From assembly GCA_905250885.1 (NCBI GenBank), contig CAJNOQ010000206.1:1-63484 (forward strand): a stretch of DNA of 63,484 nucleotides, in the 5' to 3' direction. Position 1 is the first letter of the stretch, and every line of letters starts with the position of its first letter. Position numbers and translations under genes: made by a program. Source of the stretch: Didymodactylos carnosus. Lineage: Eukaryota; Rotifera; Eurotatoria; Philodinida; Philodinidae. The notes beneath the pieces are model-generated. The model searched no databases. It was given only the letters and a program-made list of their open reading frames with translations, and was not told the DNA's origin. Shown piece by piece: positions 13,140 to 25,605 of this stretch.

Positions 13140-14830
13140 GTAACAGTTTGAATATTTCTTTTTTGAATACTTTATATTATGCTTTACGTGACAAATTAGA
13201 CAATATCCAATTGTTGTGCTTATGTGTTCCCCTTTTAAATGCAATCCGTTATGAATTCAATGATACTTTCTCAGGTTTCCCTTTCTTTTAACTTTAGTTT
13301 GTCTTTCACTAATTCTAATAAATAAAATTAGAAGTAGGCAGACACTAATATGCGAGATAATCAGTTTTCAGAGTTTGCTCCCGAGCTATTACATATGGAA
13401 TTAATGTAAGGAAAACTGAACTATGGAGAACTTATTAAAAGAAATTTGAATCCTAGAGTATCCTTAAACTGTAAATCTCTGAGCGTTAGGAACGTATTCA
13501 TGTCGGGTTGAACAATTTCTAAATCTAGATTTCGATTAAAGCATCGAAAAAACTCTGGGTTCAACTTTCTCTCATGACGGCTCTTTCCTATCCTTGGAAT
13601 TTTAAGAAAGTTTCTAAAACCTGTTTCGTGAGACACGGCTGAATTCAGAGTTTTTTCTGTATTCTAGATGTTTTGCCCGATTTAGCTGTACAATAAGAGA
13701 GACAAGTAGAAGAAAATTATGGATATTTTGTTAGTCATAAAGTATTCGATACCAGTCAGAAAAAAAGAGCAGACTCGATTATTCTTTATATAAATCCAGA
13801 TCAAAAACAGCTAAAGAGCTGCAGTTTCGCTATTTGGGAGAAGAGACTTTGAAGCATCCTTTTACACTACAAAAGTGTTCCAAAATCTTTTCTAAAAGCA
13901 GGGTCATTTGTTTCTTTATATAGATAGTTACCCAAAAGCGTTACCTAAAAATAAGAGTAAATAAAGTTACCTAAATAAGAGTCACGCGAAATCGTCATTT
14001 TGTGTCGTTTAGACATGACGTTAGATTTCCTTGGAGGACTAGGATTGATATCCCAGACTAATAATAACATCAAAATTGAGTGGATGGTAGATAATCGTTC
14101 ATACTACATGTAGCGGTAGTATTTGTTTTTTTCTAAAATATCAGACGCTCTTATCTAATCTTCTTAGCTGGTAGCTGAAGTATAAATGGGACACATCTTA
14201 GAATTTTTCCAAGTTGTAATCATGCCTTGAAACGTGTGTCAAACGTTTTTTCACGTTTAAGTCTCATTTGTAATCTTCATACAAAATCATGTGGAATGAA
14301 TTCTAGTCAGACTTTTTAGAACAAGAAAATTTTTTGGCACACGTTTGATCGGCGTTTTTGGCGTTATTGCCCGAACCACCGGTTTTTTCTGAACATCAAT
14401 CTATCAAAGCCAGAATTTTAGATTTTTACGATCGCTTGAATGATATTCAAAAACACTAGTTTGTTTGCATGATAAAATGTCGAACAGTCTATACCTCGGT
14501 ACCGATAAACTTTTTTGAAATAGAAATAGTTTGTTCTGTAATTCGGTGTCAACTTCATCTTAAGATCAACTTTATTTATAAACAAATGCTTTTCTTGTTG
14601 AGAAATTTCTGATAATAATAATAGTTTAACAACAGCTGAAAACATTGCTGAGTGCCTTTATTAAAATCGATTTAAAACTAGACAAGTCGAGCTTTCGACC
14701 ATTTAATGGTCAAGATCAGAGTAGAATGGAGTGAAAAGTAAAATTTATAAAATGTGACTGTCATGACTCATACTTCTTACATATGTGGATCAGATGTTAA
14801 CTCAATTTAATCTTCAAGACTCATTGACGA

Positions 14831-15414
14831 GTGATGACTGACTCTCTGAGCGAAATGTTCTATGGTTTATCGATGATTCACTACCAAAAATGTTTCGCTG
14901 ACTCAGGCATATCAGAATTTGTTTATCCTATAAGTGATTACTATAATGAATTTGAGTTCATCAAAAGAACTGGACAATCGGACGGTTACCCGGGGGGACA
15001 AATTCGAAAAACTCCAAACCGATTTTACGAGCAGAAAGAAAAAGTGGTACATCCATCATCGAACAATGATATATCACTGAACCGAAAAATTTTAAACATT
15101 TATTCGATTAAAACCGATCGCGGATTCGTCTTCTTCATAGTCAATTATCTGGTATGTGATAATCTGGGGATCGGAGTACTTTAGAAAAAAATTTTCTCAT
15201 AGTCTTGCTTAGAAATTTTTCAAAAAGTTACTGTATGGGACTAAATACAAAGCGATATCAAAACAATTTTCTGAAGTATCCCGATTCAAAAGTTACAGCG
15301 TACAAGATAATCGACTATGGAGAAGACGACTCTGCAACTGGTTTTGCGAAAAAGCTTTTAAAAGTTTTCGATCCGGTGATATACCTAAGCAAAATGCACA
15401 CTGAGATCACCTAA
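14831..15414 (+). other. Two consecutive unassigned open frames
   Basis: Frames of 117 codons (14831-15184) and about 69 codons (15205-15414) lie head to tail. The first begins MMTDSLSEMFYGL; the second contains KYPDSKVTAYKIIDYGED. I recognise no domain, signal peptide or membrane segment in either. They could be remnants of a decayed gene or mobile element, exons of a gene nested in the intron, or chance. Base composition is somewhat less AT-biased than the surroundings. Confidence 0.22.
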
Positions 15415-18400
15415 TACTAACAATATTTTTTCTAATATTTTAACTAATATACCCTTAACAGAACGAGCGAGAAAAATATTCAGCAAAAAATTGAGAGAAT
15501 TAGCTAGCTGAATTATTATTTATTGTACTAATACCATCAGCCAGTTAGATAATCATTCAAAAACAGAGACATAGTTTTAATCAAGAATAGTTTATGAGGC
15601 TTACTATCTTAATTGCTCTACTAGGGTACCACAATCAGACAAGGATAAGACGGTTTGAAGAACATGGAGATCCTAAACTACAAAAATCTCAAACAAAAGC
15701 ACGTACCCTAGTAGTACGTCTGTTTCATTCTTGCTGAGATCCGGGCACGAACACGATTTTTTCTAGTGTAACGAAAAAATGCTGATCTTGGCAAAATAAA
15801 AAGGCCATCTTATAGTTGTGATCGCGATCTTGTTCAAATTCTTTCTACAAGATAATTTCGCTACGAGATCTTGTCAAGCTACAGACAGCACATACACATG
15901 ATGTATATATTCTTTAATCGAATTATATATTATACAGACTAGACGTGTTTGTGTATCAACCGTATATGATCGCTTGCGCTGCCATTGTATCGTTCCTGTG
16001 GAAAAACCGTAAAAAATAAACTGTCTTGTGGATTTTTTTTAACTATCTCAGTAAATTCGGATAGCCTAAGCGGTGATAAAAAAACTAATTTTCCCGACTG
16101 TCCTTTCATTTTTCTCAGAAAACGGATTTTCACTACGAAGAGCATAATCCCCGAGCCTATTGCGATAAAGACGACGTAAAATGACCTTGAAAATTTTGTT
16201 CTAATGTATCAATCGATAGATCTCGATGAGGCCTCTCTAATTATGTGCTATTCAACGCGTTTTACTGCCAGTGAAAGCTTCTTTGCAAACTTCGGAGAAA
16301 ATATATCATTCAAGATTCTTCAGCTTAAAAAAAAATAACTACTATGTGACAAAGCTATCAGACGTACATGGCTAGATTTGTATCGCCAAGCTTTATGGTT
16401 TACGATAAAGTTAGATTTAGTGTATTTTCCAGGACAGAAAGCGTCTCACTGGACATTGTGAAGTAAAAAATCGCGCATGACATTTTTCTCAGGAAGGACA
16501 AAATGTTTTGAGCTTCAGTTTTGGGCATATGCTGTACAACGCAAAGGGAAAATAGGATAAAAGAATCACAGCGAAAAGTTGGGTATTAATGGAGATATTA
16601 GAAAAACAAAACTGATTTCACAGGACATTTAGTGTGCGAAGCTTATTTTCAGAGAAACTAATTGTCACTTTTTACAGTAAGGATTAATCTTTTATTTTTT
16701 TTTTACCAAAATGATTGTCAATCTGTGAGCTATCTATCTTTATATAACAGCCAAAAGTGCAAACACAAAATACTCGTGCGATCTGATCGAATAAAAAATT
16801 CGCATATAACACACCAAAGTCAACATATAGACATAATCAGTGAGGAGAAGAGGTACAGCATTAATCTGATGTTAGATGAACGGTTCATATTAACGTGGCG
16901 CTCGCTAAACACGAGTCAGAAACAAAACATCGTATAGATTGAAAAAACTGGGAGATTTTTCTAAAGATAATGGATATTTTCGATTATTAGTGTTATTAGT
17001 GCATGAATCTTCAGTCATCATTGCATGTAAAATCTTTTCTGAATGCCATCGTGTGATCAGTTCCGTTAGTCATTTATCTTGAAAGTGAAGAATTGAACAA
17101 ATTAGTCAAAGTGAGAATGAGACAAAGATTGTGAATTGATGAATCACTGTACGATTTGCTCTGTGAGTCATTGATGAGTTATCGGCTCATTTTTGTTGAA
17201 CAGTTCCTGTTGCTTATAAAGTGTTTTTAAGCATTAAAAACGTTTATATTCAACACAAACAGCATAAACAACTGAGTCTGGTGATGCATTATTTATTACT
17301 CAACACTCTTAAGAGGGCCATCATGTTGAGACTAAAGGCAACAGATAATCGAAGATGATTTCTATGAAAAGACACATGACTGATCGCAGTTTTTTATGCT
17401 GATTGTTTTAAATGTAGATAGACATTTTTAATAGGCAGAAATCAATGACTAAATTGTCGCATCAATGCCATTCATGAAGCAAAGCCTTGATGATTTAGAT
17501 TTAGTGATTTGAAACGATGCTTTATGTAATCTTTGTTGTTATGAGAGGTACAACAATTACTCGAGTTAAATATGAATACTCTTACAGGATAATTTTATAC
17601 GAGTGGAGAAAACTGAACATTAAAGATTGATAGAATACGTTCGAAAGGTTAAAAAGATATTAAAGAAAAGTACGACCTGTCTACCATGTGATTTTCATTT
17701 ACTTTTAAGTTGTTTGAGACAATAAGAGAGAAGAAGACTTCCGGTCTACTATTGTGTTAGTCAGTATGATGTTAGGATTTACAATAGTAATAATAGATAC
17801 TGTAGCCATTATGTCATTTATAATTCTTCATTTTTCCTAAAGACCATGGTGACATATCTTAAAGTACAAGTGTGAAGTCAGCCTGTGCCATTTCTTTTTA
17901 TTGTATACAGCTAGATTTCATCAGTTGTCGTTTTTTACAAGTAGCACACGACAGACATATCTGGATTATATTTTTTCCTTTTTTTTTCGCTTTAAAAATC
18001 GCAACAGATTGTGTATCTTTATGCAAAACTAAAAAAGTATCTTTCATTGATTAGAAAGTTTTTTTGTCCTTTTATCTACGCAATTGTATTCTCTCTATTT
18101 CAACAAGAAAGCTCGTGTGCATTTTATAGTAGTGTTCCTTTTGCAGTTCGACAAATTATATAGAAGATCATCAGCTGATATAAATATATAGTAAATGTTT
18201 TCCATGTTCATGTTTGAGAACATGAAGAAAAAAACAAAAAAAAGAAGAAATACAATTTCTTCTTTTTTTTTTTTAATATTAGTTATGGAAATTTTTTTCC
18301 GTCTTCTCAAATCTATATAGACATCTTACACAACGTTTATAATTTCCTTTCCTCTTTTCCCTCCTGTGAATCTCCTTTGAATGTTTTTCTTTTATCGCAT

Positions 18401-19420
18401 GAATAGGCTATAGTATAGTTATTTTCACGCAAACTTGGCTTATTCATTGAACAAAAAGTTTGATCGTGTTACAAACTGGAGGGGTAAGTTGTATATAATA
18501 AACAATCGCATTAGACTTCCGCTAGTCACTAAACTAGCAAATCTTGAATAAAAATCATTTATAAAACTTTGATTTATAATTATTCTTTTACAACATTGTT
18601 GATATTCTAAATGAGTTAAAATCAAATTTTCTTTTATAAAAATATTAATAGAAAATAGATCATTTATGTGAGCAATAGAGTGAAACATCCTATTTCCACT
18701 CAAAAGACCGTATGTCTTAATAAATAAATTTCTGTGGTCGTATGAATAAGTCCTATTACATTAAGCTAAGTAGTGACTTAATATCCTTTAAACAAAAACT
18801 GTGCGAAGGTGAATCACGTGTTTACAGTCCTAACTGAACACGCAAATGGGATTAACATTATGTAGAGATCAAAGAACATCTATCTAGATAAATATTTCAG
18901 GATGTGCTGCTATAGCACACAATTTCATCAGTTACTATTTTTAAATTCTTTTTATCACGAAAAAAGGAGACGTATCTTAAGATGGGAAACGGACTGACAG
19001 GCAATTAAAGAAAATTAAAATGTCTTATAGTTAACAAAGAAAATAAAGTTCTCAATTCAATCAGTCATACAGTAGGAAAAGTCGTCATACCCTCCTTTAC
19101 TAACAGTAAACTGATAAAAAGAGTTACACAACTAAAGAAATAGTCAACTTTTTGAGAGAATAAAATAAATAAAAATGACATTATATTTTTTATGTATGTC
19201 TCGTCTCTGTAGCAGCATATCGATCATCGATCATTTATGTTTGTTTCATTTTTCCTCTTTTCTAAATTCGGTTGATCTATTCGCATCATATTTATGTATC
19301 TGTCAGTTTACGATTAAAAAAACTAAGCGCTTCCACTTTTCCGATCATCACACAGTGGGCATTTTTCGCTAGAGCAGGAGGACATTAACTTTATAAGTGG
19401 ACTGAAATTATTTGAACCAC

Positions 19421-19590
19421 TTTCTATAGGTTTTCGACGGTTCTCTTTCCAATGGAATAGTTTTCCAATTTCAACAAAGTTTTCCAGTGGGTTTTCCAGA
19501 GACCGGATTTGTGGAAAACCCTTTGAAAAATGTTTTTAAACTGAAAAACCATTCCATTGGATAGAGCATCGTCGATAACCTATAGAAGCA
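19421..19590. mobile_element. Small fold-back element (MITE-like), about 170 bp
   Basis: The left arm (TTCTATAGGTTTTCGACGG, then TCCAATGGAATAG) is matched in inverted orientation by the right arm (CCATTCCATTGGATAG, then CGTCGATAACCTATAGAAG). Arms are about 48 bp with several mismatches. Between them are repeats of a GTTTTCCA/TGGAAAAC word, which themselves pair. There is no coding capacity. No clear target duplication was seen. It lies in the presumed first intron of Rap1GAP. Confidence 0.6.
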
Positions 19591-21108
19591 GTTTTTTCAG
19601 ACCTTCCACGGTTTCTCTCTTGAATTTTGAATTTTCAGCGGAAGTTCCCAAATCTAAGAAATTTATAGAATTCAGAACGGAAGGACCGAATTCAGATGAA
19701 TTATATACCATCCTTGCAGTTTTTCATGGTGATTTCGAATACATATATATCATGTAGGAAAAAATGTTTTTTGAGTGCGAAAAGGTCAGTTTACTTCAAA
19801 AACCGAGGGATTTTGGAAAACCAATATCTCAGTCCAGGAAAATATGCGCACTTTTGCGCATTCACCATAGATGCACGGCCTCACGAGGAACATTTTGGTA
19901 CAAAAATATGTTAGTTCAGACCTGCGCTAAGCTGTGCGTTCTCAAAATATCGGAGAGAACCTCTACAGCCTAGACCGTTTTCGAAAGAATCCATTCCAAA
20001 ACTCTTAAGTTTCACTCGAAAAACAAAATTCTTTTTTATTTCGTATTCGTCTGACTGTGTTCTTCCCGAATATGATCTCGGTTTTATTCTAATTTACGAT
20101 CCTGCAATAAAAATTGAAATTTTCCGAAAAAATAGCGCATTTATATGGTGTTTTTGCATTTCAAATCTTTTATAGAAGAAAAAGTCGTAGAATAAAAATT
20201 CTTTCGCCATTAAATCAGCCGTCGGAGTATATGAAACACTAATCGGCTCGAAGTATATGAAACACTATTTAAATTACGAAAAAGCCAGCTCACTGTTTTT
20301 TTCTAAATTTCCATCTGAATGCGCCCACTGTGCATCATGCATTATTGTTAGTTACATTAATTCTTTTCTGCTTCTAAACGCAATATTATTTTATTATTGA
20401 ACTATGAAAATACACGCATACTTATTTTACCTTTTTGTTCTTACTGTGTTCAACATGTGAAGTTAATGTTCACACTTTATTAATTTCAACTGTTATAGCA
20501 GAATATATATTAATGTTACTCTCTCTTTCTTCTCGTCTTGTCTTGGCATACATAGGAATATGTCGTGCTGATGTTGTTTAGAATCGTGTAGAAGACTATT
20601 GATCTCTTCATATTTGTATGTATGTATATATATATACATATACAATCTTTGAATTAACGCCATCAGCAAACGACAAAAAATAATTGCAAAGAAAAAAAAT
20701 TTTTTAGTAAGAAAAAATACCCTATATTGAAGTACCATGTTGTCAATTTTATATATTGACCTCTCTATTACAATCTATCATTTTTTTTCTTTCTTTTACT
20801 ATTTGTTTTCGAAAAATTTGTTTAACAAAACGACGGTGCCATTCTTCTACTTTTTTTTAAAAAAAAATTTGAGGTGGTGGTATGTGGAGGTTGGCTTGTT
20901 ATAATTTTTTTTGTGTGAAATCATAAAAAAGTAATCTGAATCACTCTTGTAATAAATATGGAAAGAAACGGAAAAAAACTGTTTATTACCGATTATTATT
21001 ATTTCTAAACGACTTTTTTTATATTCAAGTGTTATTTTCACCTTTTATGGTATCGATATAACATCTCTGATTAAACGACAAAACCAAAAATATCTTTCAT
21101 TATTTATA

Positions 21109-21131
21109 ATGCTAAGATCATTCCGTCGAAG
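21109..21131 (+). CDS. Candidate proximal first exon of the Rap1GAP locus
   Basis: ATG CTA AGA TCA TTC CGT CGA AG followed by GTATGTC: seven residues (MLRSFRR) and a strong donor, again leaving phase 2. This is the same phase and the same AG|GTA context as the distal exon at 12988, so either could splice to 21766 or 24484. Such a short exon cannot be proven from sequence alone. Confidence 0.35.
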
Positions 21132-21765
21132 GTATGTCATAGGACACAATATCTATGAATTATTGGTGATGATAGTTCTAAAAATCATATCAAAAGATTT
21201 TTCTTTTGATCTCTGAAAACGTTATGATCGATGAAAGTTTTGATTTTGTTTTAAAAGTAACTATACTATCGGAATGACTGTAAAAATCTCAATTTCAATT
21301 GTAAAACAGTTAAAATTAATTTGAATTTTGCAGAACTATTTAATTCCATTAGTAAATCTTTTGTTATACTGTAATTTAATCGATATGTATATGTACCTTC
21401 AATTTCTTCTTTTTTTTTCGTCTCTCACACAGTAATTTAGAAACGCGATAGGACAAATGCTTCCTTTTGAGTGGAAAGAAAATGAAATCTGAGTATATGA
21501 ATAGTTTTAAAAAATACAGAAAAAGCAACATGATGACGATGAGAAGAAAAAATTTGTATTTTCTATTTTGTATGAGTCATCTCCATCATCCACAAGAAAC
21601 CTATCTATTATTAAACAACACTTTACTCTCACACCATTTTGGAAATAAAATAATTCATTCAATCTTATCTTTCGGTCGAATCTATATCAAAATTATAGAA
21701 ATATTATTAAAAATTATTCATCCAGAAAGTGATAAACTCTTCTTTTTTTTTTATTTTTAATTTAG

Positions 21766-23311
21766 ACGCGCAAAACCTCACCCATCTAAAACTAATGGTG
21801 TTATCACCACTGATAGTGGTATTTCTGATCCAACTGATGATGATCATCCTTATACACACAAATCACATTTACTTCAAAAGACTAATCATAATCGTCATAC
21901 AAAATATTCTATACATCGACAAGAAAATACATCACAATTGGATTCTCCGCCAGCAATACCTCCTAGAAAACCGATAGGAGAAAATAAAAATTCAAATAGT
22001 GTACATTCAACATCAAACAATGTATTAACACGACATCAAAATTCAAGTCTACAAAATGATAATGAAACATCATTAAAAATAGCAAATAAAGAAGTAAGTT
22101 AAATCAAAGTAGTTCATTCTATCTATCTCTGTTCTATAAATATCGTTTGATTGAACATACCATTGACATTTATCAATCTTTTTAGCGTGCGTATTTAAAG
22201 GCGAGATTCTAAACACTTGTTCAGTTCTTACAAAAAACATACTTTTTAAAATAAAATTAATAGAAAGAATAAACTAACTTAAAGATCAATTGTTGTTTTC
22301 TTTTTCCTACTTCATATTTTAACTACCTAAATATGCAATACAATACAACAGAGCATATAGTTTCTTGTTTTTATACACACATTTCTATCTTGACATGTGA
22401 TCTTTTTTTTTTTTTTACTTTTTTAAATATATCGACTCTGTGTCTAGTATTTCTTTCCTTTTTTTTCTTCTCCTCTTCTAATATTAGTTAGACGTCTAGA
22501 GTTCAGTGTTTTTTTTTTGTACGTACACGTGCATTTCCCCCCTCTTATATAACTACATTGAACAGAATAGCACATTTTACTCTATCAAATCCTATTTAAT
22601 AACCTATTCTTTCTTAGAAAATTATCTAATTTGATTTTTCAATTTTCTTTTAGATCAGTACAAGTTTAGTAAATTTATTAGGCAACGCCACAGAATCTGT
22701 TAACAATGGTACAAATGGAGATACGAAGGTAAGATAAATAAGAATGTTATAAGATTTATTTCTGTAGAAGGAATATCGTATATGGTATCGTGTGTATAGT
22801 TGAATTTGACTCCCATTGTCTAGATTTTATCTTAGTCTGACATTATCCGTTTTCAGAATCATAGAGTATTGAAACATCTATTGGTGAGTTTATAAAATTG
22901 AGAATGTTCCATAACTGCTTTTTGTACCAGGTGAACATCATCTGCTCTTTTTTTTTTTTACAAACGACTCCTACGGGATAAAAGAAACACTTGTTGATTA
23001 CTGTATAGAAAAAGATGATAGCCCAAAAACAAACTTGAAACAATCATTAACAAAGCTGGCGGTTTTGCTTAAATATAAACTTTATTACGTATGGCTTGAG
23101 ATAAATATTTTATAATAGCTTTATATGTGAATGTTTACTGAATAATTGCTATTTATTGCTTAAGAGTTCATTTAACAGGCAAATATCTCTCTCACTCTTT
23201 ATTTAGACTTTACCAGTTTTACCCATTATCAATGACGAAACTAAAACATTGAATATGCGAAACGAAAGTATATCTCTATCAAATACGGTGAGAAAAGAGT
23301 TTTGTAAAGTA
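21766..23311 (+). CDS. Ser/Asn-rich exon cassette in the Rap1GAP locus
   Basis: Three well-formed exons, 21766-22093, 22654-22728 and 23207-23287, have TTTAG acceptors and GTAAG or GTGAG donors. They encode a polar, low-complexity sequence with a proline motif (PPAIPPRKP) that resembles an SH3-binding site. Phase is 2 on entry and 0 on exit. The first exon of the Rap1GAP core (24484) needs phase 2, so the cassette cannot join it directly without another exon. Read-through of the last donor reaches TAA at 23309-23311 after VRKEFCKV, which would give a short product. Either an unseen exon lies at 23288-24480 or the cassette makes a separate short isoform. No GoLoco motif is apparent. Confidence 0.5.
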
Positions 23312-24483
23312 TAATTTTTCCTTCTAACTCACAGTAATTATTTCATATTAAATTTAACGTATAAGTAACGACCTTCCTACAGAATATTTTTATTTTTATT
23401 GATAATAATTATATTTTATATATAAACAAACATCTTTTGTTCTTATATTTTTTGTTTTGTTATAAAATACTAATATTAATGAAGTGAATGTGATAGTCTA
23501 TTTTTTTTCTATAATAATTTCAATAATACCCCCCTATATTCATATATTCTTCATTTTCATTGATATAATGTATAAACAATCACATTCATTGTTCTTTCAC
23601 CGTACTTGATATGTATAATTAAAAATATTGTATAAAATGAACTTTAATATATATGTCTGATTTGACAATTCTAAAAAACTGCTCAAAATAATATAAATGA
23701 ATCGAAGAAATAGAATCGGCAATAAATATGTCTTATAATTTTGAAGGTTCACTTTTTCATTAAAATATAATCTTCAATGTTCACAAAGCATATATTGTCA
23801 TGATGTAATTTTCTTCATGAAAAAATCTGTCAGGTTATTAACATGTTGTTATTTTTATAAACGAATAAAATGGATGGTACAAAAAAAAAAAAAAAGCATA
23901 CGGTTAATTAAACACTAAGAGAGATAAGCAAAAAAAAAAAAAGTTGAATATGGACAAGAAATGGATGTCAAAAATGTCGTTGGTATTATTTTGCTTATAT
24001 AGAAGGAGAGATTTTCTGACTAACAATAGAATAAAATGTCATGAGCATCATGTTTATATTTTGTATGTAATATACGTTATAGAAGGATAATATAAGAGAA
24101 TAAGATCAAACAATTTCTGTTCGAAAAACATCTCATTGTGTGTGTGTGTATATATTGGGTCAAAACATTCTTTTCTATCTATCTACTATTATTTCTTCAG
24201 TGTCATTTATGTCGTATATAGAGTGCTATAATATTTATATTTTGCTGCTGTTTTTTATATTATACGGAAAAAGAGATTTTTTTTTTTGGTGAAAAAAACA
24301 GAGACAAAACTTTGAAGATATATCTAAAGGAAAAAAACATCTAACTTATAATAGTAATAAATAATAATCGAAAACTTATTTATTTAATCATTTTTATTAA
24401 TATCATCAAATGATTGAACGATATCTGATACATAAAGACGAAGAACATTAATATATTACAATTTAGTTATTTTATGTAGAAAA

Positions 24484-25571
24484 ACAAAACAAAAAAACAT
24501 GCGTCGTCATCAACGTGCATATACAACCAATTTGTTTGTAACAGTTGAAAATGCCGATGATTATACATCAGCTATAACACATGATTCTCCATCACTATTT
24601 AATCAGTCTCGTATGAAATTTAATTTAAATGATCAACATATATCGTATCTCGACTTTTATAATATTGTTCAACCGAATAATGAACATTTTGTATGTATTT
24701 ATAAACTATTGACATGAAATTTTTGTATGTTGTTGTAAATAATTAACATTAGATTCTATTGCTTAGCTGAAGACAGATGACAGATTACGAAACACATAGA
24801 AATCTTAAATTGATGATAGAAAATAGTTTTAGTATTATAGAATGAACAATTTTCGATTTCTAAAAATCGGCTAAATGTATATTTAGTTAAATTTGTTTAG
24901 AAGTTTCTATTTTTATTTAGAGAATCTCAACATCGCCCAGTAATGTTGATAAATTTCGACAAGTATGTTGAATTTAATTAAAAATATTTAAAAACAACAA
25001 CATATTTGTGAATTATTTTAGATTATGAGTGATGATATCAGTCAACAAGGAACAGTATTGTCATCTGCAAAATCAATTGACTCCTATTGGATCGAAGATG
25101 TTAATAGTTCATTAAAAAATTCCTATCCACCCTATAATTTAGAAATTGACGAAAAACCATTTACATATCGAAACTATTTCTCAAAAACTGTACATATTTA
25201 CATCTTAGATATTATTCACACATTGATATTGAGTATTTAATTTCTTTTAGGAACATTCCAATTGGTATGGAAACAGTGAATCAAGAGGACCAGTAATTGT
25301 ATCATACAAAACACAGCCAGAAAAAAAATTTATAGTCAGGTATTTATCTCTGACATTCGGACTATCATATAATCCGTCTAATGTAATTGAATTCTATTCT
25401 TTAGAACAAAACAGCAGACTTACATTCAAACTATTTCCGATAGTAGTGAAGGATTTAAAATATTGAATAAAATTTGTGAAAACTGTGATATAAATGATGT
25501 CGATAAGTTTGATCCAATATTATGTGATGGCGTACGTATATATTAGATTAAAAAATAACTATTCTTCTTTC

Positions 25572-25605
<34 letters not shown>

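Larger units (their letters stand above)
13140..21108. other. Long gene-poor stretch, probable first intron
   Basis: About 8 kb of AT-rich sequence between the distal Rap1GAP exon and the second candidate first exon. I see no recognisable exon. Two adjacent plus-strand open frames (14831-15184 and 15205-15414) are unusually long for this base composition and are listed separately. A MITE-like fold-back sits at 19421-19590, and a small inverted repeat (CTACTAGGGTAC ... GTACCCTAGTAG, about 15620-15711) lies upstream. The rest shows no structure I can support. Confidence 0.4.

Noticed and set aside
21467-21760. 97-codon frame directly before the Rap1GAP cassette
   Set aside because: It overlaps the polypyrimidine tract and acceptor of the exon at 21766 and has no donor; probably intronic.
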